DNA of 64,000 nt, from NCBI GenBank assembly GCA_964034945.1, contig OZ035962.1, positions 104,666,034-104,730,033 of the forward strand, read 5' to 3'. Source of the DNA: Chrysopilus asiliformis (taxonomy: Eukaryota; Arthropoda; Insecta; Diptera; Rhagionidae). Below the pieces are notes generated by a model. The model had not been told where the DNA came from. It made no database searches and was given only the letters and a program-made list of their open reading frames with translations. Shown here piece after piece: positions 11,408 to 22,470 of the stretch; within the stretch, counting starts at the first letter, position 1; each line of letters begins with the position of its first letter. The position numbers and the translations under genes were made by a program.

Positions 11408-11551
11408 TCTATATTCAATATTTTTGAATTTTACAATTTTTTACAATTCACTCTTTTTTTTTGACCTACAACAATGACATTCGTCGTCTGTCGGTGGCTA
11501 GCTCTAATCTTATATATAATTTCAGTTTTTAATATTAATTCCATTTAAGTT

Positions 11552-12131
11552 TCATATGAATTCGTTTCTATAATAAAAAGCCGTGACTACATATCTATAT
11601 AAATTCTCAAAATCTTCTGCATTCACTCCATTTAAAATATTTATGATTTCAAAATCTTCTAGTTGTTTTTTCCCCAGATATAACGTTCTCAATTCTTTCA
11701 AGATTGGACACTTTCCTAAAAAATGCTTTATATCTTCCTCTTCTCCTAGATTACACAGGGAGCAGATCCGTTGATTTGCTGATCGAAATGTAGATGCATT
11801 TAATCCAATTAATCCACTGCGAGCTTTGCATATCCACATGATTTTGGATCTATTATTTGAATTTTGGAAGTAAATGGGTCCTTTAGTTAAATCAAGGTGT
11901 TTATATATCCGATCGCTACTGGCAAGTGCATTTTGAATATCCTGACTAAACTGTGTTTGATTAATTTGCTGTAACATCATATTAGTGTTATGTTTCCATG
12001 TTGCAAGATCCAATATTTCCCAATTAATCAGAAGACCCTCCGACAGTGTCTGCCACTCTTTTGATATATAAAAATATATATAGCGAGTTGTTTGTATTGA
12101 AAAGTCACTAGGCAGAAAATTATTAAATTAG
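11552..12131 (-). pseudogene. 3' fragment of a non-LTR retrotransposon reverse-transcriptase ORF
   Basis: The minus-strand frame is open from a stop near 12131 to the stop at 11552. It encodes about 190 residues without a start methionine of its own in the upstream part. The C-terminal half has ICSLCNLGEEEDIKHFLGKC, a C-x2-C-x9-H-x4-C cluster typical of the region after the reverse-transcriptase domain in several non-LTR retrotransposon clades. The palm and endonuclease domains are absent, so the copy is 5'-truncated, as is usual for these elements. I cannot assign the clade. Confidence 0.65.
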
Positions 12132-12379
12132 GCTTATAGAAATGACAATCTTTATATCTTGTTTCTTTTCAATTTGCATGCTAATATTTTTAATAATAAT
12201 AAAATTTCTTATAAGAACTTTTTTTTATTTTAGTCTATAAGTTTTCGGAACCTAAGGGGAGTTGCTCTGAGTGCTCTGAGTCTAATATAACATAACTCTG
12301 TTGTAAGAACACAGAATAGTTACATGTACGAAATATATTAGATTTTGTGTTTAATTGTAATTACTTTCGTTTTCTGTAG

Positions 12380-12660
12380 AAGGAAAGTACATATTGTCCG
12401 ATTCGAGAACACGGGGAGATAGAAAATTTCTGATCAGCACGAAATCCGTTTCAGGCAAAATTATGAGGATGTCTGTGTCGGTCTGACGGTCTGTCCGTTG
12501 TACGTATTTTAAATAACTCGATAACGCGTTGACTTGGCGACTTGAAATTTTTTGTGAATAAGTTTTTCATCAAGTTTTAGAAAAGTAACAGTAGCTCTAA
12601 CGGGTGCCACCCTCTCGTTATATAAACTCGGTACCATTTTATATCAAAAATTGTTACTTG
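12380..12660. repeat. Dispersed repeat, inverted relative to 8165-8260
   Basis: gaggatgtctgtgtcggtct, gtccgttgta, ataactcgataacgcgtt and aaaagtaaca are found in reverse complement at 8165-8260. The gtcggtctgacggtctgtcc and cttgaaatttt phrases are like those of Helitron/DINE-type repeats. Confidence 0.6.
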
Positions 12661-12941
12661 CGAAAAATTGGCATAACTATAGTTGGTAAATAAACCATGG
12701 CATTGTCGGTCACATGTTTCTTTAACATATTATCTTGTTTTTTCAATGAAAATAACAGCAGATCAGCAAAAATTTTAACTTGATTGAAGTTCTACAAAAA
12801 TTAGTGCTAATAATCTACTTGCAATAAAATGGTACAGAATTTTGACATTAATTAAATATTATGAGGTGTTCGCGTGCGTACACTCGTGTAATTATTTAAA
12901 AACTTTGACGAATACTTTTATATGGTATATCAGATCAGATC

Positions 12942-12980
12942 GTTTATAAAAATTGCACACGTGTAGTTCTGTTTGTCTCA
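12942..12980 (+). promoter_or_regulatory. Possible TATA-type promoter
   Basis: tttataaaaattgcacacg at 12942 has a TATA-box form, and about 30 bp downstream is gtctcaagga. The following 150 bp are TE-free. No ORF follows directly. It could be the start of the 794-aa gene's 5' UTR or a chance match. Confidence 0.2.
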
Positions 12981-13149
12981 AGGAACTACTTAACCGAAAA
13001 TAACTTCTATCGTAAAAGTGTGAGTTGTTTGAGTTTTGTGAGTGCGAGATTTTACAAATTTTCGTTGATATAACGAAAGAGAAATTCGTCTGTAAATTCT
13101 GTACTACAAGTCATTAGTTTTATTAAAATAATTCTCATATTTAAATTCG

Positions 13150-14420
13150 ATTCTGAGTGTCACTGGTAGACATGTCTAATTTATCTCATTCCTCACCATG
13201 ATGAAAGCACGACAGGGGGAGAAAAAGTTTTTTATAAGAAAATTTTTAAAATTTATAAAAGCCCGCCATCGAAATTGAAAATGAAAGATTATACCTTGAG
13301 ATCTTGAGATACTATCGCCGGTCAGTATGTGTGGGGCAATATCTTGCCAAGTCTGTTTACATGAGTGTATACTTCTGTATGGGCGAGGAGGAGTTCTAGA
13401 TTGGTTCTACCAAATTTAGACAAGTTACTCATATTTCTTGAACTTGTGTTCCAAATTAAGAAAATTTCGCCTAAATAGAGCCCGACGATATGTGGCGGAC
13501 GCATGCGCGCACACGACGCACATTTGCATAGCGTATAGGGTTAAACATGCGAGTACAATGATCATGGTTAGGTATATGTGCGCAAATGGATGATATGTTT
13601 TTCCGGGAGTGAAAATGTTCTAACCCGAAAGAACAGACGGCACTGGGCAGACGACGGTATGGGAGAATTCTTTTTGGGAAATTGGGAATGTGGAGTGTGG
13701 ATTTGTAAATTATTCCGAATACTCGTCTGATCTGTAGTCGTATATATGGAAATAAGAGTGGCTGTGAGGTTGTGGGAACGTAACTAGACAATTTTAAATC
13801 CAGATGGGGCAAGGATCAGATAAACCAAAAATGGACATCCATTTCACAATGGGTAGATTTGGCCAATTGCATATGGCTGGGATTTTTTTGGTTGTTACCC
13901 AAGGGATGGGGAAATGCGAGAAGACACGTGCGATAGCGGTTCGGTTTCATGTGTCGGATCGATATGAGGCACATAAGTTGCGGGATGGGATAAATTAAAT
14001 TCGCAATCTATTTTGGAAACTTGAAGGTAGCATTCGGAATTATGAATACATGCTGAAAAATGAAAATCACTTTTTTCGGATGGAATCTTAGCGGAGAGCT
14101 ATTATAGGAGTCGAAGTGGAAGTATAGATGGCGGATTCCGTTGATTATGGTGATGCTGAAGATCATCAGATGAGGTGGATGTAGACGCGACGGGATATGC
14201 GGACATTAATACTCTGTTCTGATCTAAACTGATATTTGTGTCGCTCATTGCCTATTGTAGTGTTAGGTGAAAAACTAATTTTTCGACGTCGCGACGCACG
14301 TCCATCTACGGTGGATTTATTTTCGTTTAACTCGTTTTTAGTTGCGTTTTAGATGTCGCGGCGGATGGTCAATTTTTCATTGATCAGGACCGAAAAAAGG
14401 AAAACCAAACCCTAAAAAAA
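13150..14420. other. TE-free, less AT-rich region, possible 5' exon or regulatory DNA
   Basis: Base composition is visibly more balanced than in its surroundings, and no repeat elements are recognised. Frames of 113 (minus, 13471-13812) and 64 residues have no known motif. The cgacgtcgcgacgcacgtcc and gatgtcgcggcggatgg stretches (14285-14370) stand out as CpG-containing. The downstream coding exon at 16606 begins with a splice acceptor, so non-coding 5' exons must lie upstream, possibly here. Confidence 0.3.
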
Positions 14421-15486
14421 ATCTTTTAATAAAAATGTTGTATGACTTTAGTGGAACGGGATTTTTTTATAAAAAGTGAAAAAAATTAACAATCTTTATA
14501 TAATATTTATTATTATCAATTTTTTAAACAAAATATTCAGTGAAAAAAATTCAGATTTTATAAAAGTGCAACAAATTTTCTCCATTTTACGTACATCATT
14601 GATAACAAAATGGGATAACAATAAATCAATCAAATTATTTGATTTACATTCACTAAAAGAATAATTGCCAAAGGAATTTGAATAGTGATTTAATTTGGAT
14701 ATAATAATGTTGCCAGAACTTTTATTTTCAGGTATTTTAAAAATAATATTTAATATTAATTTAATGCGTTATGTGATATTATTGGTCCGAAAATCTTTTA
14801 GCGAAAATCTTTTAGCGAAAATCTTTTTGAATATGGAGTTTATATGCTTAAAGTTAGCAAAACCAATGAGAATTTTTTTTTGTTTTTATTTTCTTTAAAA
14901 TACATTTCTATTTGTCACGATTTGTCTTTTTTAACGTGATATATGAGTATTTTAAATGATTTTTTTAAATATTTTCCAAAGTTATATAAGAGAGTTCATG
15001 TCATAGGTGAAGTTTTTTCCATACCGTTGTAGGGCTCACTTCGTTCAAAGTTTTTAACATATTTATAACTTAATCAACAAAACATTCTGTTCTTTTTTTA
15101 AATTTTTGTTTTCATATTTATATTAGTAAATGACGGATTGGATTGTAGGATTTTTTAGCTAACTAATTTACTATTCATTAAGTGATAATCGCGCTATAAA
15201 TCTTTCCTTAAAATAACCCACGTCGAAAGCGTGATAAAATTTAAAAAAAAAAAAACTAAATAAAAATAGCTAAATTATGATCTTCTGCGAAGTCTATTTA
15301 AGTCTAGAGTACGATTAGCAAGAATTCAAGAGTTTCAAATTGGTTTCAAAAGAAATATAAGAAAAGCTAAAATCGCGATGGAGCAATCGTAAACGACTTC
15401 GGGGATTACTGCTTCTCGGATAGCTGCACAACCCTTTTAAGTGCAATGGTAATTTGAACCCCGCGCACATTTAAGAATTCCATATA
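14421..15486. other. AT-rich non-coding sequence
   Basis: Long A/T runs and short low-complexity frames only. I see nothing assignable. Confidence 0.35.
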
Positions 15487-15703
15487 CAGGCAAAGCTCGA
15501 TTTAAGTAATGCTCGAAATGTTCGAAATACGCACAAAAAAAAATTTGTCCTCAATAAAAGTTGGAACTAATAAAATATTTTTAACTTCCATTAAATGCGT
15601 GATTGATTTCTCACCATGTTTTTAGGGGCAATCGATTGTTGCAATTTCGCGGTTTGTGCAGACAGACACAAGGTAAAATTGTACATAAATCAAGCTTTGC
15701 CTG
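15487..15703. mobile_element. Tc1/mariner-type MITE, TA target duplication
   Basis: The ends caggcaaagctcgattta and taaatcaagctttgcctg are inverted repeats flanked by TA at 15485-15486 and 15704-15705. 217 bp, no coding capacity. The TA duplication and CAG terminus fit pogo/Tigger-like MITEs. Confidence 0.65.
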
Positions 15704-15994
15704 TAATATTTATTTCAACCCGCTTAAGAGAAAATCCCCTATTACCGCTCAAAAAAATGCCTTCAAAAAAACTCTTTGCTTTATATATTTTGCCTCGGAC
15801 AAGTATTTTTAACACATTATTTTGTTACGTTTTCTTAATCGGGTGCATGTTTCTTTGTTCCGAAAGGGTAGGGAAAAATGTGCAATCATGTTTTGATCTT
15901 ACAATCCTTAGAAGTAAATGCACAATGTTTTGCAATTAATGGCCTCTGAAAAGTTCACGATTCCGTGCAGTAAAAAGAGTCCCGCATAAACGTA

Positions 15995-16266
15995 CACTCA
16001 GAAAAATGTCCAGGTCTACTTTTTGTCAGGTTAACTCTGACCTTACAGAGGTGTCTGTAAGCCAGCTAGCGGTCAGAGTTAACCTATCTAAGGTCAACTC
16101 GTGCAGCTCCCAATGCCCTACTTCACCTGCTGGTGGCTTAATTTCAGAATTTCTCCGACCACAGGTCAACTCAGTTTTACTTGCCCACATGCGGGCGAAC
16201 GCGCGCCTGCCCGAGGCCAATTACGCCGTGTGTAGGTCGTCGAGTTAGCCTCCATTTTTCTGAGTG
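15995..16266. mobile_element. TA-MITE family D, copy 1 (272 bp)
   Basis: The terminal inverted repeats cactcagaaaaatg / catttttctgagtg are flanked by TA. Further copies are at 24832, 33227, 52716 and 58439, and three of the five are exactly 272 bp. An inner stem ggttaactctgacc / ggtcagagttaacc is conserved. The 80- and 64-residue frames it carries on both strands are discussed under rejected items. Confidence 0.95.
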
Positions 16267-16605
16267 TAGATTTTTTTTTGTTAAAAGAGCGTCGGATAAG
16301 CGCACCCCCTCGTAACTACACAACAAATCAAGAATTTTTTCCACATGTAGTTTTCCGGGAAAAAATACTGATTTATTATAAACTTTTTGTCCTAAATCAT
16401 TTTAAACGATAAAAAAAACTGATTTTTTTTGCCGATTTTTACAAAACATGCCGTGCTAGAAGTAATTAAGTCTTTCGCAATATTGTCGAAAGACTTATAA
16501 AATAAAATCAAAACAAACTTTTTACTTTTTGAAAACTATTGTTAGAAAAGATATTTTAAGTGACAAAAATGGTTTTAAAAAAATGTATTATTGTTTTTTT
16601 TTCAG

Positions 16606-16616
16606 TTGGAAATAGC
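16606..16616 (+). other. Start of exon after splice acceptor, 5' UTR of the 794-aa gene
   Basis: The polypyrimidine tract attgtttttttttcag ends at 16605, so the exon starts at 16606. The first in-frame ATG of the exon is at 16617. The upstream in-frame ATG at 16560-16570 would lie in the intron. Confidence 0.65.
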
Positions 16617-19001
16617 ATGCAAGATATTTCCCGTGACGACTTTAATCTCCTAAATGGGGGCTGTGATAAGGATGTCGGCACTTCGAGAACTTCGCCTATG
16701 CCTGCGACTCCCCCTTCGACGTCGTCGAACTGTTATGGACCTCAAGCGGAAGGCTGTTCTACTGGGTCGCCGCTGGATTCAGTATGCATAAAACTCGAAG
16801 ACTCCAGTCCAGATGTTTTCTCAGCTGCCTCATGGCATCATCCGCATCATCATCACGCACATCTCCCAGATATGGGGTCGTCGAAACGTTTACTTCGTAA
16901 TTCCGATGATCCACTTATCTCACGAGGAGCCACTGCCGTTGATGATGATAACGGGTTGCATCAGATAGTGGCGCAATCGACCTCAAATCGTGGAAAAACA
17001 CCTGCCCCAGCGAAAGCTTCCACATCCAAGCGTACTCGGAATTCGACAGGTAATGGGACGCCACGTACACGACGAAAAGGTGCGTTTAAATTACGCTTCC
17101 ATCACCAGGCACTTCCGGCAGAATACCTCAACCATTACGAAGCAACCCAGAACCAATTGAATCAAAAGAACGCTTCGCATCATAAAAATATAAGCGAATC
17201 CCAGCGATCTCAGGCGAATTCAAATCAAAAGCAGCAACAACAACAGACTAATGCGCATGAGACAGTGCGTAATTGGCTACAGAAAATATCGGAGGCGCAA
17301 ATTCCTGGAAAGGAGCTGCGGCTAACGCCAATCGATTTGGTGGGCGGAGATGTTGGAATTGATATCACTGGTGGGCCAAATTCCCCTAGGTCACCGCGGA
17401 AAATGGTCAATTACTCTGATTTGCCTTACATGGGCGAGATGACGCTGGAAAACTCAAAACCACGACGCGGAAGGAAGCCAAAGAAGGCTGATATTTGTCA
17501 CCTAATATACAAAAATTATGGAACAATATTTCCCGGAACACCCAAGGATCGGGTCGATGTTGAGGTAAAAGGCGATGGTAAGTCACCAACTAGCCTTCTT
17601 GAGAAACGGCTCTCAAGTGACTTGAAAGACTCTGGTAAGAAAGCGATCGAAGAGCCACTTAACCTTTGTCTACGCGATCATCAGTCAACGGATTCTCTAA
17701 CAATATCCAGCGATGATGACGAATCTGACGATTTGATCCCATCTAGTCGTACGACACCAACATTTCCAACCGACGCCGCCACAGATGCTCTACTGGCTGC
17801 TAATTTGAAAATGTCGCTGCCGAATTTCCAATCAGCATTACTGGACAAATCTTCGGACGAAACACAAACACCGTCGACGGCTGATAGTGATCCAACCCAG
17901 TCTCCTAATTGCATCTACTGGCCAAATGCAGGGGTTTTTATTCATCCTATGGCACTATATTACCAAAAAATGATTGATGCTGGAACATTGCCACCACCTT
18001 CGAAGCAGGCATCTAGTACGTGTCCTTCGCCCACGACACAGGCAACAACTTCTTTGGGAAAGAAGACACCGTCGCCGAAAATATCCGCAAAGAGTCCTTC
18101 ACAGCTGATGAGGAAGGAGATAAAGCCATCGGAAACCCCGGAGCCTTGCTCCACTCCTAGTTCGACTAGATCGAATGGATCGTTGTCGACTATTGGAACC
18201 GCAACAAATACCCACCCACCACAGAAAAGAAAACGCTCCGCAATCTTTATTCCACCGATGCCGGCTGAAAACACCACAAATCCTGCCACCGAAGTGAGCA
18301 TCTGCAAATTTAAGTTTACTGGCGGAGCGAAACCCAGTTTGCAGGAGAAAAAAATGCTTTCGGTAGATTCGGATGGCAATTATCGCTATTACAGTGGAAC
18401 TGGGGACAAATCTATGCGTGGATATGAGTTCTTTCCGCGCGAAAGTCTTCAGCAGTCTGGTGGTCTTCCAGGTGTTAATTGTGCCAGTGCATTTTTGAAT
18501 GCCACTGGGGAGAAAATTTCGAATGACATACCGCCGTCGGTTGGGCTGAGCAACGAACTCTTACAGATCCCTGAAACACCGCCAGACAGCCTAATGTTAC
18601 CCCAAACTCAAGGAACATCAGGTTCTAGTTCTCATCACCGTGCATTTTCCTCCGCCCCTTCGCAGGCCAGTGACCGACGCAAGCGGAAATCCCGGCGCTG
18701 TCTGCAGCGTGAGAAATTGGAGCAATCCTTTGCCAAAGGGTTTCTGATCCAAACACAAAAGCTGGACTCGGCGGAAGGATTTCAGATTTGCAAATTTCGA
18801 CAACTGCGCAAGTTCACCCGCTATTTATTCCGTTCATGGAAACACCATTTACCGGGTGATCTTCAAAATGCAAATGTCGCGGCGGTTGCAGCAGCAGCCG
18901 CAGCTGAGGATGGGAATTCACGTCACCCGCCTACGTCACTGATAAATACAAATAATAGCATTCTTGACGTAGTTCCGGGTGAGAAATCACGCAAAAATTA
19001 A
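16617..19001 (+). CDS. Probable nuclear regulator with AT-hook-like and CtBP-like motifs, 794 aa
   Basis: A single large exon encodes 794 residues from ATG 16617. The open frame reaches back to 16560, but a strong splice acceptor ends at 16605, so the extra N-terminal residues are probably intron; an upstream coding exon cannot be excluded. Visible parts: a Ser/Thr/Pro-rich N-terminus; a His-rich run near residues 72-82; a short poly-Q near 205; RRGRKPKK at 283-290, AT-hook-like, followed by ADICHLIYKNYGTIFPG; PLNLC at 347-351, similar to the PxDLS motif that recruits CtBP; acidic SSDDDESDD near 363; a basic QKRKR cluster near 535; a bipartite-type RRKRKSRR at 687-694; and a C-terminal basic/aromatic segment CKFRQLRKFTRYLFRSW near 725-742, then an alanine run. 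Together these suggest a chromatin-associated repressor. I do not recognise the family. The gene converges on KCNQ. Confidence 0.85.
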   Translation: MQDISRDDFNLLNGGCDKDVGTSRTSPMPATPPSTSSNCYGPQAEGCSTGSPLDSVCIKLEDSSPDVFSAASWHHPHHHHAHLPDMGSSKRLLRNSDDPLISRGATAVDDDNGLHQIVAQSTSNRGKTPAPAKASTSKRTRNSTGNGTPRTRRKGAFKLRFHHQALPAEYLNHYEATQNQLNQKNASHHKNISESQRSQANSNQKQQQQQTNAHETVRNWLQKISEAQIPGKELRLTPIDLVGGDVGIDITGGPNSPRSPRKMVNYSDLPYMGEMTLENSKPRRGRKPKKADICHLIYKNYGTIFPGTPKDRVDVEVKGDGKSPTSLLEKRLSSDLKDSGKKAIEEPLNLCLRDHQSTDSLTISSDDDESDDLIPSSRTTPTFPTDAATDALLAANLKMSLPNFQSALLDKSSDETQTPSTADSDPTQSPNCIYWPNAGVFIHPMALYYQKMIDAGTLPPPSKQASSTCPSPTTQATTSLGKKTPSPKISAKSPSQLMRKEIKPSETPEPCSTPSSTRSNGSLSTIGTATNTHPPQKRKRSAIFIPPMPAENTTNPATEVSICKFKFTGGAKPSLQEKKMLSVDSDGNYRYYSGTGDKSMRGYEFFPRESLQQSGGLPGVNCASAFLNATGEKISNDIPPSVGLSNELLQIPETPPDSLMLPQTQGTSGSSSHHRAFSSAPSQASDRRKRKSRRCLQREKLEQSFAKGFLIQTQKLDSAEGFQICKFRQLRKFTRYLFRSWKHHLPGDLQNANVAAVAAAAAAEDGNSRHPPTSLINTNNSILDVVPGEKSRKN

Positions 19002-19512
19002 GCATTGAAAGGGGGCGAAAAAACACATAAGCGAAATTTTTGAAATACGATTGAAAACAAATGTTTTGAAATACGATTGTGATTTTAGATTATAAGTTTT
19101 TAGGATGCTGAATATACGATTTAAGTCTGATTTGATGTCAATTGGATAAATACACAACACATCTGAAAATATAACGATATTTGTGTAAATTTGTCATTTG
19201 TTGGGAAATATATTTATAATTCTGTAACGTATTTTTGCTATCTTTGTTAAGTTTTAAAAATGCCGCTGTAAAAATGCTAGTTTATTTATTGTGCCAAAGA
19301 TTTTAGAAATATAATTTTAAATTAAGATTTATAGAATTTAATGAAAATTTTTAATTAAGACGAATATATATTCGTAATGATTTTTCAGCCGTGAATTTTT
19401 TAATCTAGTCGCTAATATTTTTTTAATGCTATAAGTAATAACGATCTGATTGTTCCTGTATGTATGTCTGTAATATATAATGATAGAAAAAAATATTTTG
19501 CAAATATTAGAC

Positions 19513-19518
19513 AATAAA
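19513..19518 (+). terminator. Poly(A) signal candidate of the 794-aa gene
   Basis: AATAAA about 510 bp after the stop. Another is at 19565-19570. The intervening 3' UTR is AT-rich and contains no recognised element. Confidence 0.45.
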
Positions 19519-21144
19519 TTATTTATGGTTTTGTTTAAAAAATCCTTTCAAAGTCTTCTTATTCAATAAACTCTTAACCATTTACGAATTAGTTGTACTT
19601 AAACATTTTGTTACCTCAAATAAGAGTAAAAAGTAATTATATACAGATTAATAATTACAAAGCTTACATGAGGTATGAAAGTCGAGGGTTCGGTTGTGCG
19701 TTCGGCGTTGTCATTTCAGGTCCATTCAACAAAACTATTTTTTTTCGAATTGAGTAGTGACAATTACTGCTTGGAGCTAACAACGTCATCAGGACTTATG
19801 CTGCCAGTGGATTGCAATGGAATTTTTAAGTGTTTCATCCGTGCTTCCCAATAAACATAAAATTGTATTTTCCATGAAACCAGGAGAACGCTCAATATCG
19901 TTTTGGATGAAGTATCTAGTAGAATATCAGATGAAGCAGATTCAATAGAATCCCGGTAATTCGTAGCCCGATAATTCATATATCCTACTAATTCCTACAC
20001 TGTCGAAAAAACGGAGTCGATCACACACTAAAACGGAGTTTGACGGAGCCCCTCACCTTTTGGAGAAAAGCATTGCCAGCATAACATCGATCTTTAACGG
20101 TATCCCACAAAAAAAGTCCAATGGCGTCAAATCGCGATTCGATCATTATTTCGATATTAGTAGATACACAAAAAAATCTCTCCAATAAAAAACAAAATAT
20201 GATTCGCATATGGTGAATATTTCTTGTGGAAACGAGTTTACGTTCAAGTTTATGTTGTATGAAAATGACCACATTTTTTTAAAATTTAAACAACATTGTA
20301 ATCGTAAATTTACCAAAAATTGTTATCCATGCTCTGTATGGATATAATTTGAGGATAAATTTTTTAAGGCAACTTCCTTAATTGCTGGCAAAGAAGAGTA
20401 GCAATAAAATTTGATAAATTATCACAATTTTGATATTTTTATTCCGTATATGCTGCAGCATCAAATGTGGGATTATTTTGTCACTGTATTAAAAAAATTT
20501 ATATTAGAAGTTCAATAAATCTAGTTTTATTATTTTTTATACTTTTTGATCGTCTGACCGCAATGGTGAACAACTTTTTTCAAGCATTTTATTCGAGGGA
20601 TTTTGTTCCAAACTGAATTAAATTAATTTGATTTTTGTTATAAAGAAATGATCAAATTTAAATGATTAAAACTAGTTTCCGTCTATTTGAATGATTGAAG
20701 TATATTGTTATATTGCAACTAAATAACTCAATATTCGACATGCTGTTAGATGGAAACCTCGCTTTTTAAAATTAAAATGATAAATAAGTGATACAAAGAC
20801 GAACAGATTAAAAGATCTTGTCCAAAAAAGTCGCCAACGTAAAATAACTGAACTGGATTTAAAGTGAAGAAAATTCGACATGAAGTTATTTTATGCCTGA
20901 AATGAACGTTGTTCGAAATGTTTATGCAAATTTGATTTCAAGTAAAGTAAGACTTAATAATGAAAAATAATAAACGTTATTTTGCTAGATAGCAAATTCT
21001 TTTAAAAGTGGTAGATAAACTGAAATGTATATAAAAGGCAGTGAATTTCAGATGTATGGTAAACTAGGGTACATTCGCCAATGTCAATTTCCCGCGTCCG
21101 GAAGCAACAATAATTAATATAAACACATACTAGTCATATTAATA
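19519..21144. other. Intergenic sequence with two element ends
   Basis: Near 19945-19998 is a Tigger-like end (aatagaatcccggtaattcg) related to 8590. At 20000-20080 it meets a sequence beginning cactgtcgaaaaaacggag, which matches the left end of fold-back family E (43688). The rest is AT-rich with no recognisable gene. Confidence 0.5.
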
Positions 21145-21387
21145 CAGTAATCCCTCCAACTGCGCGGTAGATACGTTCCACAAAAAGAGCGCGCAAAACG
21201 AAAAACGCCGTGAACCCTACTTTGTATGAAATTTTGGGGTTAGGAACATGTTTTTTTAAACGAAAATTATAAAAAAACCGCCCAGCTGAGAAATTTTTAC
21301 CGCGCAGTTTGAAATTTTTGTATTAAAACTTAACCGCGCAGTTGCGAAACCGCGCAGTTTGAAACCGCGCAATTAGAGGGATTACTG
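21145..21387. mobile_element. Pogo/Tigger-like MITE, 243 bp, TA duplication
   Basis: The ends cagtaatccctccaactgcg and cgcaattagagggattactg are inverted repeats flanked by TA (21143-21144, 21388-21389). Near the right end, ccgcgcagttt repeats three times. No ORF. Confidence 0.8.
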
Positions 21388-21389
21388 TA

Positions 21390-21849
21390 TATAAAAATGA
21401 GTTGGTGTCTGTCTGTCTGTTCCTCTTTCACGCAAAAACGGTTGAATCGATTGACTTGAAATTTGGCATGAGTGTCTGTGGTAGTTCTGGTTCCAACATA
21501 GGCATACGGAAAAGTAGCGCGAGGGGTGGGGGGAGTAAGGGGAGGGGGTAAAGTGATTTCGAACCTTAGTTGTTACTCTTTCGCAGGGAAACTACTGAAC
21601 CGATTGGCCTGAAATTTGGCATAGATGTTCGTCGGGGGTCCAGCCCCAACATAGACCCATTAAAAAGTAGCCCGAGTGGTGGGGGAGTAAGGGGAGGGGG
21701 TAAAGTCATCTCGAAACTTCGTTTTCCTTCTATGTTACCCTTTCGCGGGGAAACTACCGAGCCGATTGGCCTGAAATGTAGCTCCAAGATAGACCATAAA
21801 AAATAATTTGAAAAAACTTAACCCGGCAACGACTGGTATGCAAGCTAGT
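21390..21849 (+). mobile_element. Non-autonomous Helitron-like element
   Basis: The 5' end tataaaaatgagttggtgtc followed by gtctgtctgtctg, and the 3' end cggcaacgactggtatgcaa then ctagt, match the usual insect Helitron layout: a hairpin-capable GC stretch followed by CTAG, then T. Inside are about 2.4 tandem units of roughly 150 bp with cgattggcctgaaatttgg and agtaaggggagggggtaaag. No Rep/helicase coding. Confidence 0.7.
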
Positions 21850-21868
21850 ACAATATAATTCTAGGAAG

Positions 21869-22420
21869 TCAAATGAGTTCTGACCACTCTTGTTCTGCGG
21901 TCAAAAAAATAAGAAGCGTTTTTGTGTTTTTCGGCTGCGTAATACAATTTTCTAAAGCAGGAACGTAATAATTTTTTAAGTGAATTTCACTGACTTTTTT
22001 AAAGTCTTCATAAACACCTTTTATAATAGTAAGTTTGAAGACAAGAAAATATTTTGTCTTTAAATTTACAGTGTTGTAGGAAATAAAATCCAAAAAAATG
22101 ATGCCGAGTTTTCGGGAAACATTTGGTATTTCATATTGAGTCATTGTTGTTTCAAATTGGAATTTGATATTCAATAGCTTAACGTAATCATCTTGTCTTT
22201 GTGATGAATTTTCTTGAATGTAGGGTACATTCAGCAATATAAGATTCAATTTTAAAAGTTGAATAACCATATATTTTGTATTAACCGTTTGTAATACATC
22301 GAAGCAATCGTCGAACAAAAAAAAGTGCTGAGTCTGTGCGTGACGGATTGACCTAGAGACTTGAAATTTTTCACAGTTGCGTTTCCCGTGAATAGCAAGG
22401 CTAAGTTCTTGAACCGGCAA
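21869..22420 (-). other. 183-codon open frame of unknown status
   Basis: A minus-strand frame of 183 residues, long for such AT-rich DNA. Its proposed N-terminus lies in a dispersed repeat shared with 62400-62990, so if it is real it belongs to a mobile element. The protein is rich in Leu, Ile, Phe and Lys and shows no motif I know. It is reported because of its length only. Confidence 0.15.
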
Positions 22421-22470
22421 AATGGGACATCTGTCTCCCTCCCCATACAGATGAAACAGTTTTTTGCAAT
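22320..22470. repeat. Dispersed repeat copy with an empty insertion site for MITE family C
   Basis: gagacttgaaatttt, aaggctaagttcttg, ggcaaaatgggac and gatgaaacagtt align with 62470-62520 plus 62881-62945. Here ctaag is single and uninterrupted, whereas the other copy has the MITE between two ctaag copies. Confidence 0.7.

Noticed and set aside
16006..16248. An 80-residue frame beginning MSRSTFCQVNSDLTEV, repeated in all complete copies of the TA-MITE, and a 64-residue frame on the other strand
   Set aside because: The conservation follows from the recent spread of a 272-bp MITE. Both strands are open at once, the element is too short for a transposase, and the copies with indels do not preserve the frame. 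Selection on a peptide is not indicated.
16560..16616. Upstream start for the 794-aa protein
   Set aside because: A T-rich tract and CAG at 16592-16605 make a strong splice acceptor, so the 19 extra codons most likely belong to the intron.
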